Shown piece after piece: positions 25,818 through 34,800 of a stretch of DNA of 64,000 nucleotides. The translations under genes were made by a program, and so were the position numbers. The notes below the pieces were generated by a model. It did no database searches, was not told the origin of the DNA, and worked only from the letters and a program-made list of their open reading frames with translations. Source of the DNA: G963665545 sp963665545 (GTDB lineage: Bacteria; Pseudomonadota; Gammaproteobacteria; Xanthomonadales; SZUA-36); the NCBI GenBank assembly GCA_963665545.2, contig CAXXKZ010000007.1, forward strand, positions 124,001-188,000. Direction: 5' to 3'. Position 1 is the stretch's first letter, and each line of letters starts with the position of its first letter.

Positions 25818-26096
25818 TCACTTTGACAGCCACGACAAATCACCAAACTTCCGGTTCAGCAGCTCAAACAGAATTCCGCCGCCAATCAATACGCCGCAAC
25901 TGGCAATGAGCTTGTAGGCGGCGTCGTTATGCGTGTAGTCCCAGATCGCCAGAATACTGACCACCACGCAGGCCAAAACGCAAATGCTGGATAGAATGAA
26001 CAATCCAAAACGTGTTTTACGGGGATCGATAAAGGCCGTATAGCGCCTACTTTCGGGTTGCTGGGGTTGCTGGGGTTGCATTGTTTGCTCTGACAT
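25818..26096 (-). CDS. Small two-span membrane protein
   Basis: A 92-residue protein with a Gln/Pro-rich cytoplasmic start (MQPQQPQQPE), encoded by a 9-bp DNA repeat, followed by two hydrophobic spans (FGLFILSSICVLACVVVSIL and KLIASCGVLIGGGILFELL). GGAGA sits six bases before the ATG. No family is recognised. It precedes the GST gene by 82 bp and could share its transcript. Confidence 0.7.
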   Translation of the reverse strand: MSEQTMQPQQPQQPESRRYTAFIDPRKTRFGLFILSSICVLACVVVSILAIWDYTHNDAAYKLIASCGVLIGGGILFELLNRKFGDLSWLSK

Positions 26097-26207
26097 GACC
26101 TTCTCCGGTTTGGGTTCGCTCCCTCAGAATCCACCATAGTCCTGTCATTTCAGAAATTCAATACCTATTGTTATAGTATCATTATATGCTACCTAGGGTG
26201 CTCCTCA

Positions 26208-26978
26208 ATGCATGAAAGTCAGGTCTTGACGGCCACTTTGAAGCGCTGCCTGCGTAATTCAGGCCTGACCTATCACGATGTGGCGGATGAACTCGACCTC
26301 AGTGAGGCCAGCGTCAAAAGGGTATTTTCCAAGGGTACTTTCACGGTCGACAGAATGGAGCGCATCTGTGCGCTGATGAACATGCGGATTAGTGATCTGT
26401 GCCGCCTGGCCGACAAGCTCCACGCCGACAACAGGACAGTGCTCAGCCGGGAGCAGGAAAAGGCGCTGGCGAGCTCACCCAGCTTGCTGAGATATTTCTA
26501 CCGCTTACTGACCGGTTGGTCCCCCGCCCGCATCAACCGAACACAGGGCCATGATGAGTACCGGGCAACACAATTACTGGCAAAACTTGATCGATTGCGA
26601 TTGCTTGAGCTTCAGCCCGCCAACAAGGTTCGCCTGTTGGTGGGCCCGCACATTGCCTGGCGACAGGACGGGCCATTGTGGCGACGATATGCCACCCAGG
26701 TGCAGGCGGATTTCATGAATCCTGGCGGTTTCCAAGGTGATGACACGGCCTTTTATTTCGAAACTGGCGAGTTGTCGGCAGGCAGCATCGACATTCTCGG
26801 CAGGAAGTTGGCGCTGCTGACTCGCGAATTTCTTGAATTAACCGAGTTGGATTCGGCTCTGCGTCCAGACCAAAGACGCCACGTGGGCATCATGATGGGC
26901 CTCAAGCCCTGGTTGTTTTCGCCTCTGTTCGCCGATGAAAGCGAAGAGAAAGGAGGCCAGAGACCTGACTGGCAGTGA
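26208..26978 (+). CDS. XRE-family helix-turn-helix regulator
   Basis: DNA-binding protein of 256 residues. The first 65 residues form a Cro/CI-type helix-turn-helix (LTYHDVADELDLSEASVKRV; recognition helix in SVKRVFSKG). A long C-terminal region contains no known effector motif that I can name. The spacer upstream (26150-26207) is AT-rich with TATAGTATCATTATATG, suitable for a promoter. It is divergent from the small membrane protein gene and probably regulates that unit. Confidence 0.85.
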   Translation: MHESQVLTATLKRCLRNSGLTYHDVADELDLSEASVKRVFSKGTFTVDRMERICALMNMRISDLCRLADKLHADNRTVLSREQEKALASSPSLLRYFYRLLTGWSPARINRTQGHDEYRATQLLAKLDRLRLLELQPANKVRLLVGPHIAWRQDGPLWRRYATQVQADFMNPGGFQGDDTAFYFETGELSAGSIDILGRKLALLTREFLELTELDSALRPDQRRHVGIMMGLKPWLFSPLFADESEEKGGQRPDWQ

Positions 26979-27013
26979 GCAAATGGCCTCTGGACCTCTT
27001 TCTTGGCAGGAGA

Positions 27014-27601
27014 CTATGGCGTGCTGCAATTGTCCACCCAGGGCCAGGTGGGAAATGTAGCCAAAAAATCTGCAGCATAGGCCAGCACTTCGCCACGGCA
27101 GGCGGCCAGTTCCTCGGTGGTCAGTTCACCCACCACGTGGCCTGCGCCAGATTGTGGGACAGCCTGGCAAATAAGTTGTGGTGGCACCTCGGTTGTCACG
27201 ATGGCATTGACTACGGGTAATTGTGGCGTCGGGTTGACCGCCTGCAACGCTGCCTCGGTACTGTCACAGCTCAACACGATCACCTTGGGATTGCCGGCGC
27301 CATCAGACCAGGCCACTGCGGTTTGCGGCACAGTCGAGTAATCACAGGGGCAATCAACGCCAGGGGTCAGCCATGGCGGTAATTCGCCCGTGGCATCAAC
27401 GAAATTTTCTTCAATGCTCATACACGCCATCGCGTTGCCTGTTCCATCGGCGCAGCCGGCCGCAATGCCCGCCCGGCACAGGCCACGCGCGACGCCACTG
27501 AGTCCATCGCACAGGGAAAAGTCAGGTGGCGCAGAATAAACGGTATGGGAAAGAGGAAGAAGGCTGAAAAAGAGTATTGAAGCGAGTAGAGTTTTGTTCA
27601 T
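27014..27601 (-). CDS. Secreted cysteine-rich protein of unknown function
   Basis: A 195-residue protein with a signal peptide (MNKTLLASILFFSLLPLSHTVYSA) and about ten cysteines in the mature part (CDGL, GLCRAGIAAGCADG, VDCPCDY, LICQ, AACRG, DNCS). GGAGG lies eight bases before the ATG. A disulfide-stabilised extracellular or periplasmic protein is likely. No domain is recognised. Confidence 0.75.
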   Translation of the reverse strand: MNKTLLASILFFSLLPLSHTVYSAPPDFSLCDGLSGVARGLCRAGIAAGCADGTGNAMACMSIEENFVDATGELPPWLTPGVDCPCDYSTVPQTAVAWSDGAGNPKVIVLSCDSTEAALQAVNPTPQLPVVNAIVTTEVPPQLICQAVPQSGAGHVVGELTTEELAACRGEVLAYAADFLATFPTWPWVDNCSTP

Positions 27602-27943
27602 TATTACGACCTCCGTGTCGTGAGTTAATGAATCGCAAGCGTGGCGCGTCCGATTACTCAGACAGTGGAGCCACAGGCGACCCGCCGGCCCCGGTTGGGT
27701 AAGTCGAGCAAAGCGAGCGGTACCAGAGGGGCCAGGCGCCTATTGCATGCCGTCGAGCGCAGCCGCCTTCCGACGAAGGCGGGAGCAGGGAAGCGAGACT
27801 CCTTTTAACTATAGGCGATTGATGTTGGGTCTGCAGACGGTCAGAGAGCCACGCAACGATTCCCATCTCGAACTATCCCCCGGCCCAGGGTACTATCGAC
27901 GCGCGCCCGTGACCTTGGGAACTGAACAGGTAAAGCTACCGTT
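27602..27943. other. Intergenic region holding a repeat and no gene
   Basis: This 342-bp gap contains repeat copy 3 (27667-27804) and otherwise no open frame with a ribosome-binding site. It should carry the promoter of the following permease gene, but no clear boxes were identified. Confidence 0.5.
27667..27804. repeat. Dispersed intergenic repeat, copy 3 (long form)
   Basis: The core at 27667-27717 matches copy 1 through GTCGAGCAAAGCGAG. About 80 bases follow and end in a second AAGCGAG at 27791-27797, then ACTCCTT. In copy 1 the AAGCGAG is followed directly by ACTCCTT, so the two copies differ by loss of the segment between direct repeats. Confidence 0.75.
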
Positions 27944-29383
27944 ATGAGTCAACGTGAAACATTGGAAAGATCCATCTCCTTCAAGAACTATGTCTCCATA
28001 GGGTTTGGGGCAATTATCGGCATCGGCTGGGTGATTTATGCGGGACAGTGGCTGCTTGATGGAGGCCCGGTGGGGGCAATGCTGGGTTTCGCCATCGCCG
28101 GCTTGCTGTTATTGCCGATTGGCGTTTGCTATGCGGAGTTGACCTCTGCCATTCCCGTGGCGGGAGGAGAAGTGGCATTTACCTTCAAGGCGTTTGGCTC
28201 GCTGATTGCCTTTTTAACCGCCTGGGCGCTGGGACTCAGCTACATCGCGGTCACGCCCTTTGAAACCATCGCCATCGGGGCCCTGGCCGAAGCCATTGTG
28301 CCGGCTTTGGCGACCGATCCCCTGTATACGGTCAACGGTTACAAGGTATCGATCTCGACCATGATCCCGGGTTTGGCAGTGGGCCTTTACCTGACCTGGC
28401 TGAACTACCAGGGCGCCGGCAGTTCCACCCGTTTTCAGAAGTGGGTTATGTATATTCTGTTGGCCTGCACAGTGGTGTTCACCGCTACTGCTTTCATCAA
28501 AGGCAGTGTCTCCAATCTGACGCCGATGTTCGCCAATGAAGGCAGTTTCTGGGCAGTTGCCCCGTCCTCGATCATTGCGGTTATGGTGGTGGCGGTCTGG
28601 TTTATGGGCGGCTTTGACACGATACCGCAGGCGGCGGAAGAGTCCGGTCTGAAAATGAAGCCCAGGCAATTGGGCATCGCAATCCTGGTCAGCATCATCA
28701 TGGGCGCAGTGTTCTACGTGCTGATCATTCTGGCGGTTGGAATGAGTGTCTCACCCGAACAACTGGACGTCATGCTGCAGAACAAGGATGTCATGCCCAC
28801 CGCCGAGGTGTTCCGTGTCGCCTTTGGCTACGAGTGGGCAATGCAACTGGTGCTGTTCGCCGCTTTGCTGGGGCTGGTCAGTACGCTCAACGGTTTTTAT
28901 ATTGCAGCTTCGCGGCTGCTTTTTTCCCTGGCGCGTGGCGGCATGCTGCCCCACTGGTTCGCCAAAGTGCACAGCACCCACGGTACACCCAGCAACGCGA
29001 TTCTTTTCGTCGGCGGCGTATCGCTATTGGGCCCTTTCGTGGGCAAGGCAGCACTGGGACCGATTGTGAACAGCAGTTCATTGTCCTTCACCACGGCCCT
29101 TTTTTTGACCGCACTGTCGGCCATTCGACTGCGTCAGATTGCGCCGCAACTTGACCGCCCCTATCGTGCGCACATCGCCACACTTTATATGGGGGCCATC
29201 GTGGCGGGGGTTTTGGTGCTGATGATGGTGCTTCCTGGCAGCCCCGGTCGATTGAGTCTGTTCGAGTTTTCGATCATCGGCGGCTGGATGGGTTTGGGGC
29301 TGTGCGGATACTTCCTGCGCCAGGCTAAGGGCGACATGGATCACGCCGAGCGCAGCTATCAGATCCTGGGGGAATACCGTTAG
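27944..29383 (+). CDS. APC-family amino acid permease
   Basis: Inner-membrane amino acid transporter of 479 residues with about twelve spans. The first span carries the APC substrate motif GFGAIIGIGWVIY, and VPFET/IAVTPFETIAIGALAEA and ESGLKMKPRQLG fall at expected loops. ATG 27944 has AGG upstream at a long distance. The substrate is not determined. The gene stands alone, followed by a tandem repeat block. Confidence 0.9.
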   Translation: MSQRETLERSISFKNYVSIGFGAIIGIGWVIYAGQWLLDGGPVGAMLGFAIAGLLLLPIGVCYAELTSAIPVAGGEVAFTFKAFGSLIAFLTAWALGLSYIAVTPFETIAIGALAEAIVPALATDPLYTVNGYKVSISTMIPGLAVGLYLTWLNYQGAGSSTRFQKWVMYILLACTVVFTATAFIKGSVSNLTPMFANEGSFWAVAPSSIIAVMVVAVWFMGGFDTIPQAAEESGLKMKPRQLGIAILVSIIMGAVFYVLIILAVGMSVSPEQLDVMLQNKDVMPTAEVFRVAFGYEWAMQLVLFAALLGLVSTLNGFYIAASRLLFSLARGGMLPHWFAKVHSTHGTPSNAILFVGGVSLLGPFVGKAALGPIVNSSSLSFTTALFLTALSAIRLRQIAPQLDRPYRAHIATLYMGAIVAGVLVLMMVLPGSPGRLSLFEFSIIGGWMGLGLCGYFLRQAKGDMDHAERSYQILGEYR

Positions 29384-29407
29384 GTGCAGGCTGGAAGTCA
29401 GAGCCGC

Positions 29408-29485
29408 CTCGTCACCCCGGGCCCATACGCTCGTCACCCCGGGCCCATACGCTCGTCACCCCGGGCTTGACCCGGGGCCCATACG
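29408..29485. repeat. 22-bp tandem repeat ending in a palindromic unit
   Basis: Two exact 22-bp units (start CTCGTCACCCCGGG, end CCCATACG) at 29408 and 29430 are followed at 29452 by a third unit expanded by TTGACCCGG, giving CCCCGGGCTTGACCCGGGG. The palindromic string is a common proteobacterial intergenic repeat type. No unique spacers are present, so it is not a CRISPR array. Confidence 0.85.
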
Positions 29486-29554
29486 GCGCCAACGCTGAGG
29501 ATTTCACCTCATACCGCTATACTCGGAGAGTACCCACACTCGAAACTCTAAACT

Positions 29555-30657
29555 ATGAAACTACGCTATAAAATCGCAACCGGCTTTGGCGCGGTGCTTT
29601 TCGTCGCAGTGGTGACCATCGCCCTGGTGCTGAGTCACGATACTGATTGCCCGCCGGCCCCCGAGGTTGCTGGCCAGGCAGAACAGATGCAGGCTGTGGT
29701 CTATCGATGTTATGGCACCACCGAGGTGCTGGCGGTTGAGGACATTGCCAAACCGGTGCCTGGGGACGGCGAGATCCTGGTCAAAGTCAAAGCAGCATCG
29801 ATCAATCCGCTTGATTGGCACTTTATGCGGGGTACCCCGTACTTTCTGCGCATGGGATCAGGAATCGGCAAGCCAACACGTATTGGCCTGGGCGTAGATT
29901 TTGCCGGAACGGTCGAAGCTGTTGGCACAAATGTCACCTTGTTCAAACCTGGGGATGATGTTTTTGGTGGCGCCAACGGGGCCTACGCAGAATATTTGGT
30001 GCTTCGCCAGAGTGCGGCGGTGGTACTTAAACCGGACGCCGTGTCCTTTGAGCAGGCGGCCTCTTTACCGATAGCCGCCATCACAGCCCTGCAGGCCCTT
30101 CGCGATAAAGGAAACCTGCAAGCGGGGCAGAAGGTTCTTATCAATGGCGCCTCGGGCGGCGTTGGAACCTTTGCCGTACAAATTGCCAAGTCACTCGGCG
30201 CCGAGGTGACAGGCGTGTGCAGCACCAGGAACGTCGCCATGGTTCGATCACTCGGTGCCGATCACGTATTCGATTACACGCGCGAAGACTATACCAAGAG
30301 CGGGCAAAAATACGACCTGATCCTCGACATGGTCAGCTTCATTCCCTGTCCGAAATCAGGGATGTACTGACCCCCAACGGCGTCCTGGTCATCGTGGGCG
30401 GACCCAAAGGAAACTGGTTTGGCCCAATAATGGGGCCTCTCAAGGCGATGTTGATGTCCCCGTTCGTGAGCCAGGAAATGTCCATGATCCTGGGGCAATT
30501 GAATAAGCCGGATCTCACCATTCTGGGTGAGTTGATCGAGAACGGCATCATGGTGCCGGTGATTGAGAGCAGTTATCGACTGAGCGAGACCGCGGCTGCT
30601 TTGGAGCGTTCCGAAGGCGGCCATGTTCGCGGGAAAATCATCATTAGCATGGAATAG
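29555..30657 (+). pseudogene. Membrane-anchored zinc-type/quinone oxidoreductase, frameshifted
   Basis: Medium-chain dehydrogenase/reductase of about 366 residues if restored. An N-terminal membrane span (FGAVLFVAVVTIALVL) precedes the GroES-like domain (VKAASINPLDWHF; FAGTVEAVGTNV) and the NADPH motif NGASGGVGTFAVQIAKSLGA. After LILDMV at about 30335-30345 the frame is wrong and stops at 30370; stepping back one base gives SLSEIRDVLTPNGVLVIVGG and a normal end at 30657. Cys and His zinc ligands are absent, as in quinone-reductase-type members. A membrane anchor is uncommon in this family. Confidence 0.75.
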
Positions 30658-31182
30658 GTGATCGGAATTAGCGGCCCAAAGCGAACCTTTTCGATATACC
30701 TGTGGGGTGTCATGGCCTGCTGTGCAATCCCGGCAGTGGGTATCTGTCAGAGCAATCCCGACCAGGAACCTGAGCCCGCGCCCCCAAATGACATAGAGGA
30801 AATCATCGTTCAGGGCCAAAGGAACATGGGTCGGCTGCGTCTGGATATGAATCTGGCCGAGGATCATGTTTTTGGCCTTTTCAATTCGCTGAACAGTGAT
30901 GACGAATTCGATATTGAGTGCCGCAGGGAGGCGCCCACGGGCAGCCACATCAAGCGCAGGGTATGCGAAGCCAGATTCGTCCGGGAATTGACGGCCGAAG
31001 CGGCCAGGCGCTATGTGGATGAGGGTATCTACGTTCCCAATCGTGAGAAAATGATGCTGAAGCAGAAACAATTGCGGGCGGAAATGGACGTGGTTGTTGC
31101 CGAGCACCCGGAGTTTCTCGAGGCGCTGAAGGAGTATTCCAACGCGCAAGAAAGATATCAGTACGCACGCAAAAAAAACTGA
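30658..31182 (+). CDS. Exported protein with a TonB-box-like motif
   Basis: A 174-residue protein with an N-terminal hydrophobic export signal (SIYLWGVMACCAIPAVGICQ). The mature part starts with a Pro/Glu-rich stretch, then EEIIVQGQR, very similar to the EEIVVTG TonB box of outer-membrane receptors, but no plug or barrel follows. The rest is charged and helical, with ECRREA and RRVCEARF cysteines and a coiled-coil-like tail rich in Lys/Glu. GTG 30658 abuts the previous stop. Function is unknown. Confidence 0.65.
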   Translation: MIGISGPKRTFSIYLWGVMACCAIPAVGICQSNPDQEPEPAPPNDIEEIIVQGQRNMGRLRLDMNLAEDHVFGLFNSLNSDDEFDIECRREAPTGSHIKRRVCEARFVRELTAEAARRYVDEGIYVPNREKMMLKQKQLRAEMDVVVAEHPEFLEALKEYSNAQERYQYARKKN

Positions 31183-31337
31183 CAACAATTACAATCCCAG
31201 CTGGTACATGCACGACATCACATGGTCAGTGAATAGCAGGCGTAAGCGCTGATTTTGAATCAAGTCTGTGATTCATAGCGCCCTATAAGGACAGAAGAAT
31301 TCGACTGATTGGACCACTATTGTCGCAGTAGGAACCC

Positions 31338-32240
31338 ATGAGTATCGAGTTGAAGGAAGTACTGAAAAGCAAAGTCATTAACGATTGGATTCTGTTCTGG
31401 CTCATCGCTGGCCCGATATCAATCGTCATGGTGATCGCCATGACCCGGACCGACCTGTCCACCGGCAAAGGCGTTGCCTCAATGATCCAGCTTTCCGTGC
31501 GCTGTGCGATACCCTTCTTATACACGGCCTTTGCGGCATCATCGATCCAGGTATTGTTTCCAGGCGCGTTGAGTCGCTGGCTGTTGCGCAACCGGAAGAT
31601 CATCGGGCTGTGTTTTGCGGCTGCGATGGCCTGGCAGTTGTTATTTATCCTGTGGTTGGTCACGGTGCACAGTGACTACTACATCAAAGAAGTGTACGTG
31701 CTGCGCGATGTGTTTGAGGGGATCCTGGGCTACTCCTTCCTGATCGCCATGACGCTCACCTCATTCAAGTTTGGCCGCAAACGCCTGACGCCAAAGCAGT
31801 GGAAGGTCTTGCACAAGACTGGCATCTATTCCCTGTGGATCTATGCCTTCAGCGTGTACTGGTGGGCGCTGTTCTACTATCCCGAAGAGCCGGTTTGGAT
31901 CGACTATGCCTATTACTGGGGTGGCTTTTTGGCGTGGGGCCTGCGCATCGCCGCCTGGCGCAAAAAACGCCGCCTGAAAGATGCAAGAAAGAGTCCACCA
32001 GCCAGCACCCAGCCGGCGTTCATGTTGATCGGGAGTGTCGTCGTTTTGATTGGCTTGTTCGCGGCCGCTGCCGGCTCAGTGTGGGCCCAGCCCACTGTGG
32101 CGTTTCTGACCGGCTATGCCATCACGGAGCCCCTGGAATTGTATTTGCCCTACTGGCCGTTCGAACCCTACCTGCTCATCTTCATCATTGTGCTGGGCGC
32201 TTTCCTGACCAATAAGAGAACTTCAACGGGCCTCATTTAG
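31338..32240 (+). CDS. Ferric-reductase-like transmembrane protein
   Basis: Inner-membrane protein of 300 residues with about seven or eight spans. The arrangement of LVTVHSDYYIKEVYV and RLTPKQWKVLHKTGIYSLW resembles the haem-binding membrane domain of MsrQ/YedZ-type proteins, where KxWKxLHRxxY follows a haem-ligand helix. The C-terminus (AFLTGYAITEPLELYLPYWP) is not typical, and the full set of haem histidines is not obvious. No partner reductase gene is adjacent. Membership is likely but the electron-transfer role is inferred. Confidence 0.65.
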   Translation: MSIELKEVLKSKVINDWILFWLIAGPISIVMVIAMTRTDLSTGKGVASMIQLSVRCAIPFLYTAFAASSIQVLFPGALSRWLLRNRKIIGLCFAAAMAWQLLFILWLVTVHSDYYIKEVYVLRDVFEGILGYSFLIAMTLTSFKFGRKRLTPKQWKVLHKTGIYSLWIYAFSVYWWALFYYPEEPVWIDYAYYWGGFLAWGLRIAAWRKKRRLKDARKSPPASTQPAFMLIGSVVVLIGLFAAAAGSVWAQPTVAFLTGYAITEPLELYLPYWPFEPYLLIFIIVLGAFLTNKRTSTGLI

Positions 32241-32343
32241 CAAGCGCTGTCCCTCACCAGCGAACTCGCCGTGGCCACTGCTTGGTTGACCATGCCGACT
32301 TTCGCCCCAGTATTTTTAGAGAAATTGAGCGTTCGAAGATGCG

Positions 32344-34800
32344 CTAACGATTGTTCCCAATCAAAATAAATGACGCCCAGTAGAAAGGGTGGCTGAAGTT
32401 CGAGGGCGGAGGGGGTTGATCCACCGGGTATGCGCCCCTGATCAGCTGTTTCACTGCCCCGTCCAGACTGTTATCCAATAGCGCCAATTGTGCTTTTTGG
32501 AGTGCTTTTGCCTTACTGTCTCCGTCTATGGTCAACGCCTTGTAAAAAGAACTCATGAGCGCATGGGTTCCTTCGTCCGACACTTTCCATAGTGAAGAGA
32601 TTGAACTGTCGGCGCCTGCCTTTTGGATCTGATAGCCAAATCCGTGAATTTCGCGGCCATTGCCCGAAACGCCACCCAGGCCTGTCTCTCAAGCGCTGAG
32701 CACAAACAGCTTTACGTTTCTCAGACCCCAATTGCTGATGGTACTGAGCGAAGCAATTTGGCCATCACCAAATATAATATAAGAGAGGTCCGGCGAGCGA
32801 AATGGAACGAAAACCCCGTGAGTTGCCAGGTGGACAACGTCAAAGTCTTCGAAGTGATTTTCAAAGTTATCTGGCTTGAATTCGGCACCCACATGTATGG
32901 ATGAATCCGGGAACAGAGCATTCAAATCGCTCACTTCGTTTAGCGCATGAGGCAGACCCGAAAATGACTTGGAATTTCCGCTTGGGTCACTAATGGTTCG
33001 ATCTTCGGAAAACGCGCCCGCCAGTACGCTATTGATGTCCCCGGCGGGGTTGGAAAAGTCAGTTAAAGACGTAGCCGTGAGAATGCTGACTGCGAATTTA
33101 CGGGCGACCCAATCAGTTCCATCATATAGCGCTGGTAAGGGGATGTAGCGTAAAGACCCATCTGGAACATATACGATTGTGTCGATCTTGACCCCGTCTG
33201 AGTCAAGTATCTCATTCACAGCATCGTCTACGGGCGCCAACAATCACTGATAGAGCTTCAGACCGGGCTCTTTGACGTCGTCGCTGCCCATTCGCAGTGC
33301 TTGTCTGAACTGAATAATTACATCAGTCAGGTCCGCCCGTTCTACCTCAACCGGCACATTTTGGAGATCTGACTCTTTCGTCATGAATATCAGTTCAACT
33401 CGTTTGGCGAGGACCAGCGGGTATAACAGCAACTCATTTGCTTGCAAATGCTCAGAGAGGTTCTGCAACAATTCCAGTTCCAGGGCTTGGTAATCGTGAC
33501 CGCTGGTCATTTCCCGGATCGCTTGCAATACCTCGGGCTCTTGGCTCAGTTGTTGAAATCTGGCACGTGCCTCCTTTCGCTTCGCCCTCAGTTCTGCAAC
33601 ACGCGCTATTTGTGCTTCGGTTCGTTGGGAATGATTAACGCTTTCCAAACTGAGCAATTCTCTGGTCTCAGAAATACTGTCCGCAATCAGTTGGGCATAG
33701 GGATTCCAAACTTTGTTTTCACCCTCAAGATTAGGTATCTCGGCGTCATTGCCCCGAAGACCGCCAAGATAATCATTCAATTCCTCAACCTTGAGTAAAT
33801 CCAATGCTCGCTCAGCCTCTGGAAGTCGATTCTCATCGATTAGCAACTCGGCCAATAGTCTGTATGTCTCGGCGACCTTGTCAGCATAGGTCTGACGAGA
33901 TGTGACCGAGAGTGGCTGTAGGTCCGCTCGAATACTTTCAATGACATTGATGGATCGCTTGAGGAAAGTAATCGCCAGGGCCTTCTTATCCCCAAGCGCA
34001 AATACCCGGCCAATATTTTCCAATGTTGCATATTGTGCGGCCAGCATGCCGGCTTCGTTAGCGCACAGCAGAGCGTCAAAATACAAATCCAGCGCTTTGT
34101 CAGAGTCTCCAGTGCTGCGATAGACAAATCCGATACTGTCTAAGGTGCGACATTCACCGCCTCGATCACTTTGCTGCTTTGAAATTTGCAACGATTGATC
34201 CAGTGCTTGCATGGCTTGCTCGAAGTCACCAAGAAATGCATACGCATAGCCAATGTTGTTCAGGCTACGCCCGACCCCACGGTGATTGTCTATCTCATCA
34301 TGTAATTCAACCGCGGTTTCGAAGTGCAAAATCGACTGTCGAATGTCATCTGGTACGTTCAACTGTTCTCCGCGGTTGTACAGGGCATAGCCTAGATGAA
34401 ATTCTGCGCGGGCAAGGTTGTAGGTGTCCTCACTGAAATCGAATTCAATCAGGGCGGATTCGAGTTGGGACAGGGCGAACGAATAGTCACCAATTTCGAT
34501 CGCGACAATGCTTTGATCTATCATCAATGCCGGCAAATACTGTAGACGAAGGCGGTCATTACTCTGGGTAATTTCGATTGGTTTTTGGAGGGTGAGCCAC
34601 GCCGGACCGAAGTAACCACGATCAATTTGTATGCTACTTAGATTTCCCAACGCCGGAACCACGCCACCACCGCCTAAGGACTCTCTGATGGCAACAACTC
34701 GTTCAAAACTCGCAGTGGCTTGATCGAACAGTCCAAGCTCTTTCTGTGTTCTTGCGAGCTTAAACAGTACCTTGGAAAAATACTTGTCTTCGCCGCGAAT
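32344..34800 (-). pseudogene. TPR-CHAT domain protease gene with two in-frame TGA codons
   Basis: One continuous frame encodes tetratricopeptide repeats (residues from about KYFSKVLFKLARTQKELG onward), then a CHAT (caspase-like) domain ending HPFYWASFILIG, its normal C-terminus. A usable GTG start is at 34662, but TPR sequence continues upstream to a TGA at 34803-34801, where the frame meets the caspase-subtilase gene. The frame is broken only by two TGA codons. One (33246-33244) lies in LKLYQ[TGA]LLAPVDD, where homologs often have Trp. The other (32691-32689) lies in FVLSA[TGA]ETGLGG, exactly where the CHAT catalytic Cys of the SACxT motif belongs. The His of VVHLATHG is kept. No frameshift is needed between the three parts. 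Confidence 0.7.

Noticed and set aside
29408..29485. CRISPR-like direct repeats
   Set aside because: Units are directly adjacent without unique spacers, and no cas genes are present.
30217..30657. Separate gene starting at 30217
   Set aside because: Its first 40 residues are out of frame with the oxidoreductase; only the part after about 30340 is real and belongs to that gene.
32344..34800. Alternative genetic code with TGA read as Trp
   Set aside because: Many intact genes in the window end in TGA (for example at 14640 and 42267-40204 coupling sites), and one internal TGA would fall at a Cys position.
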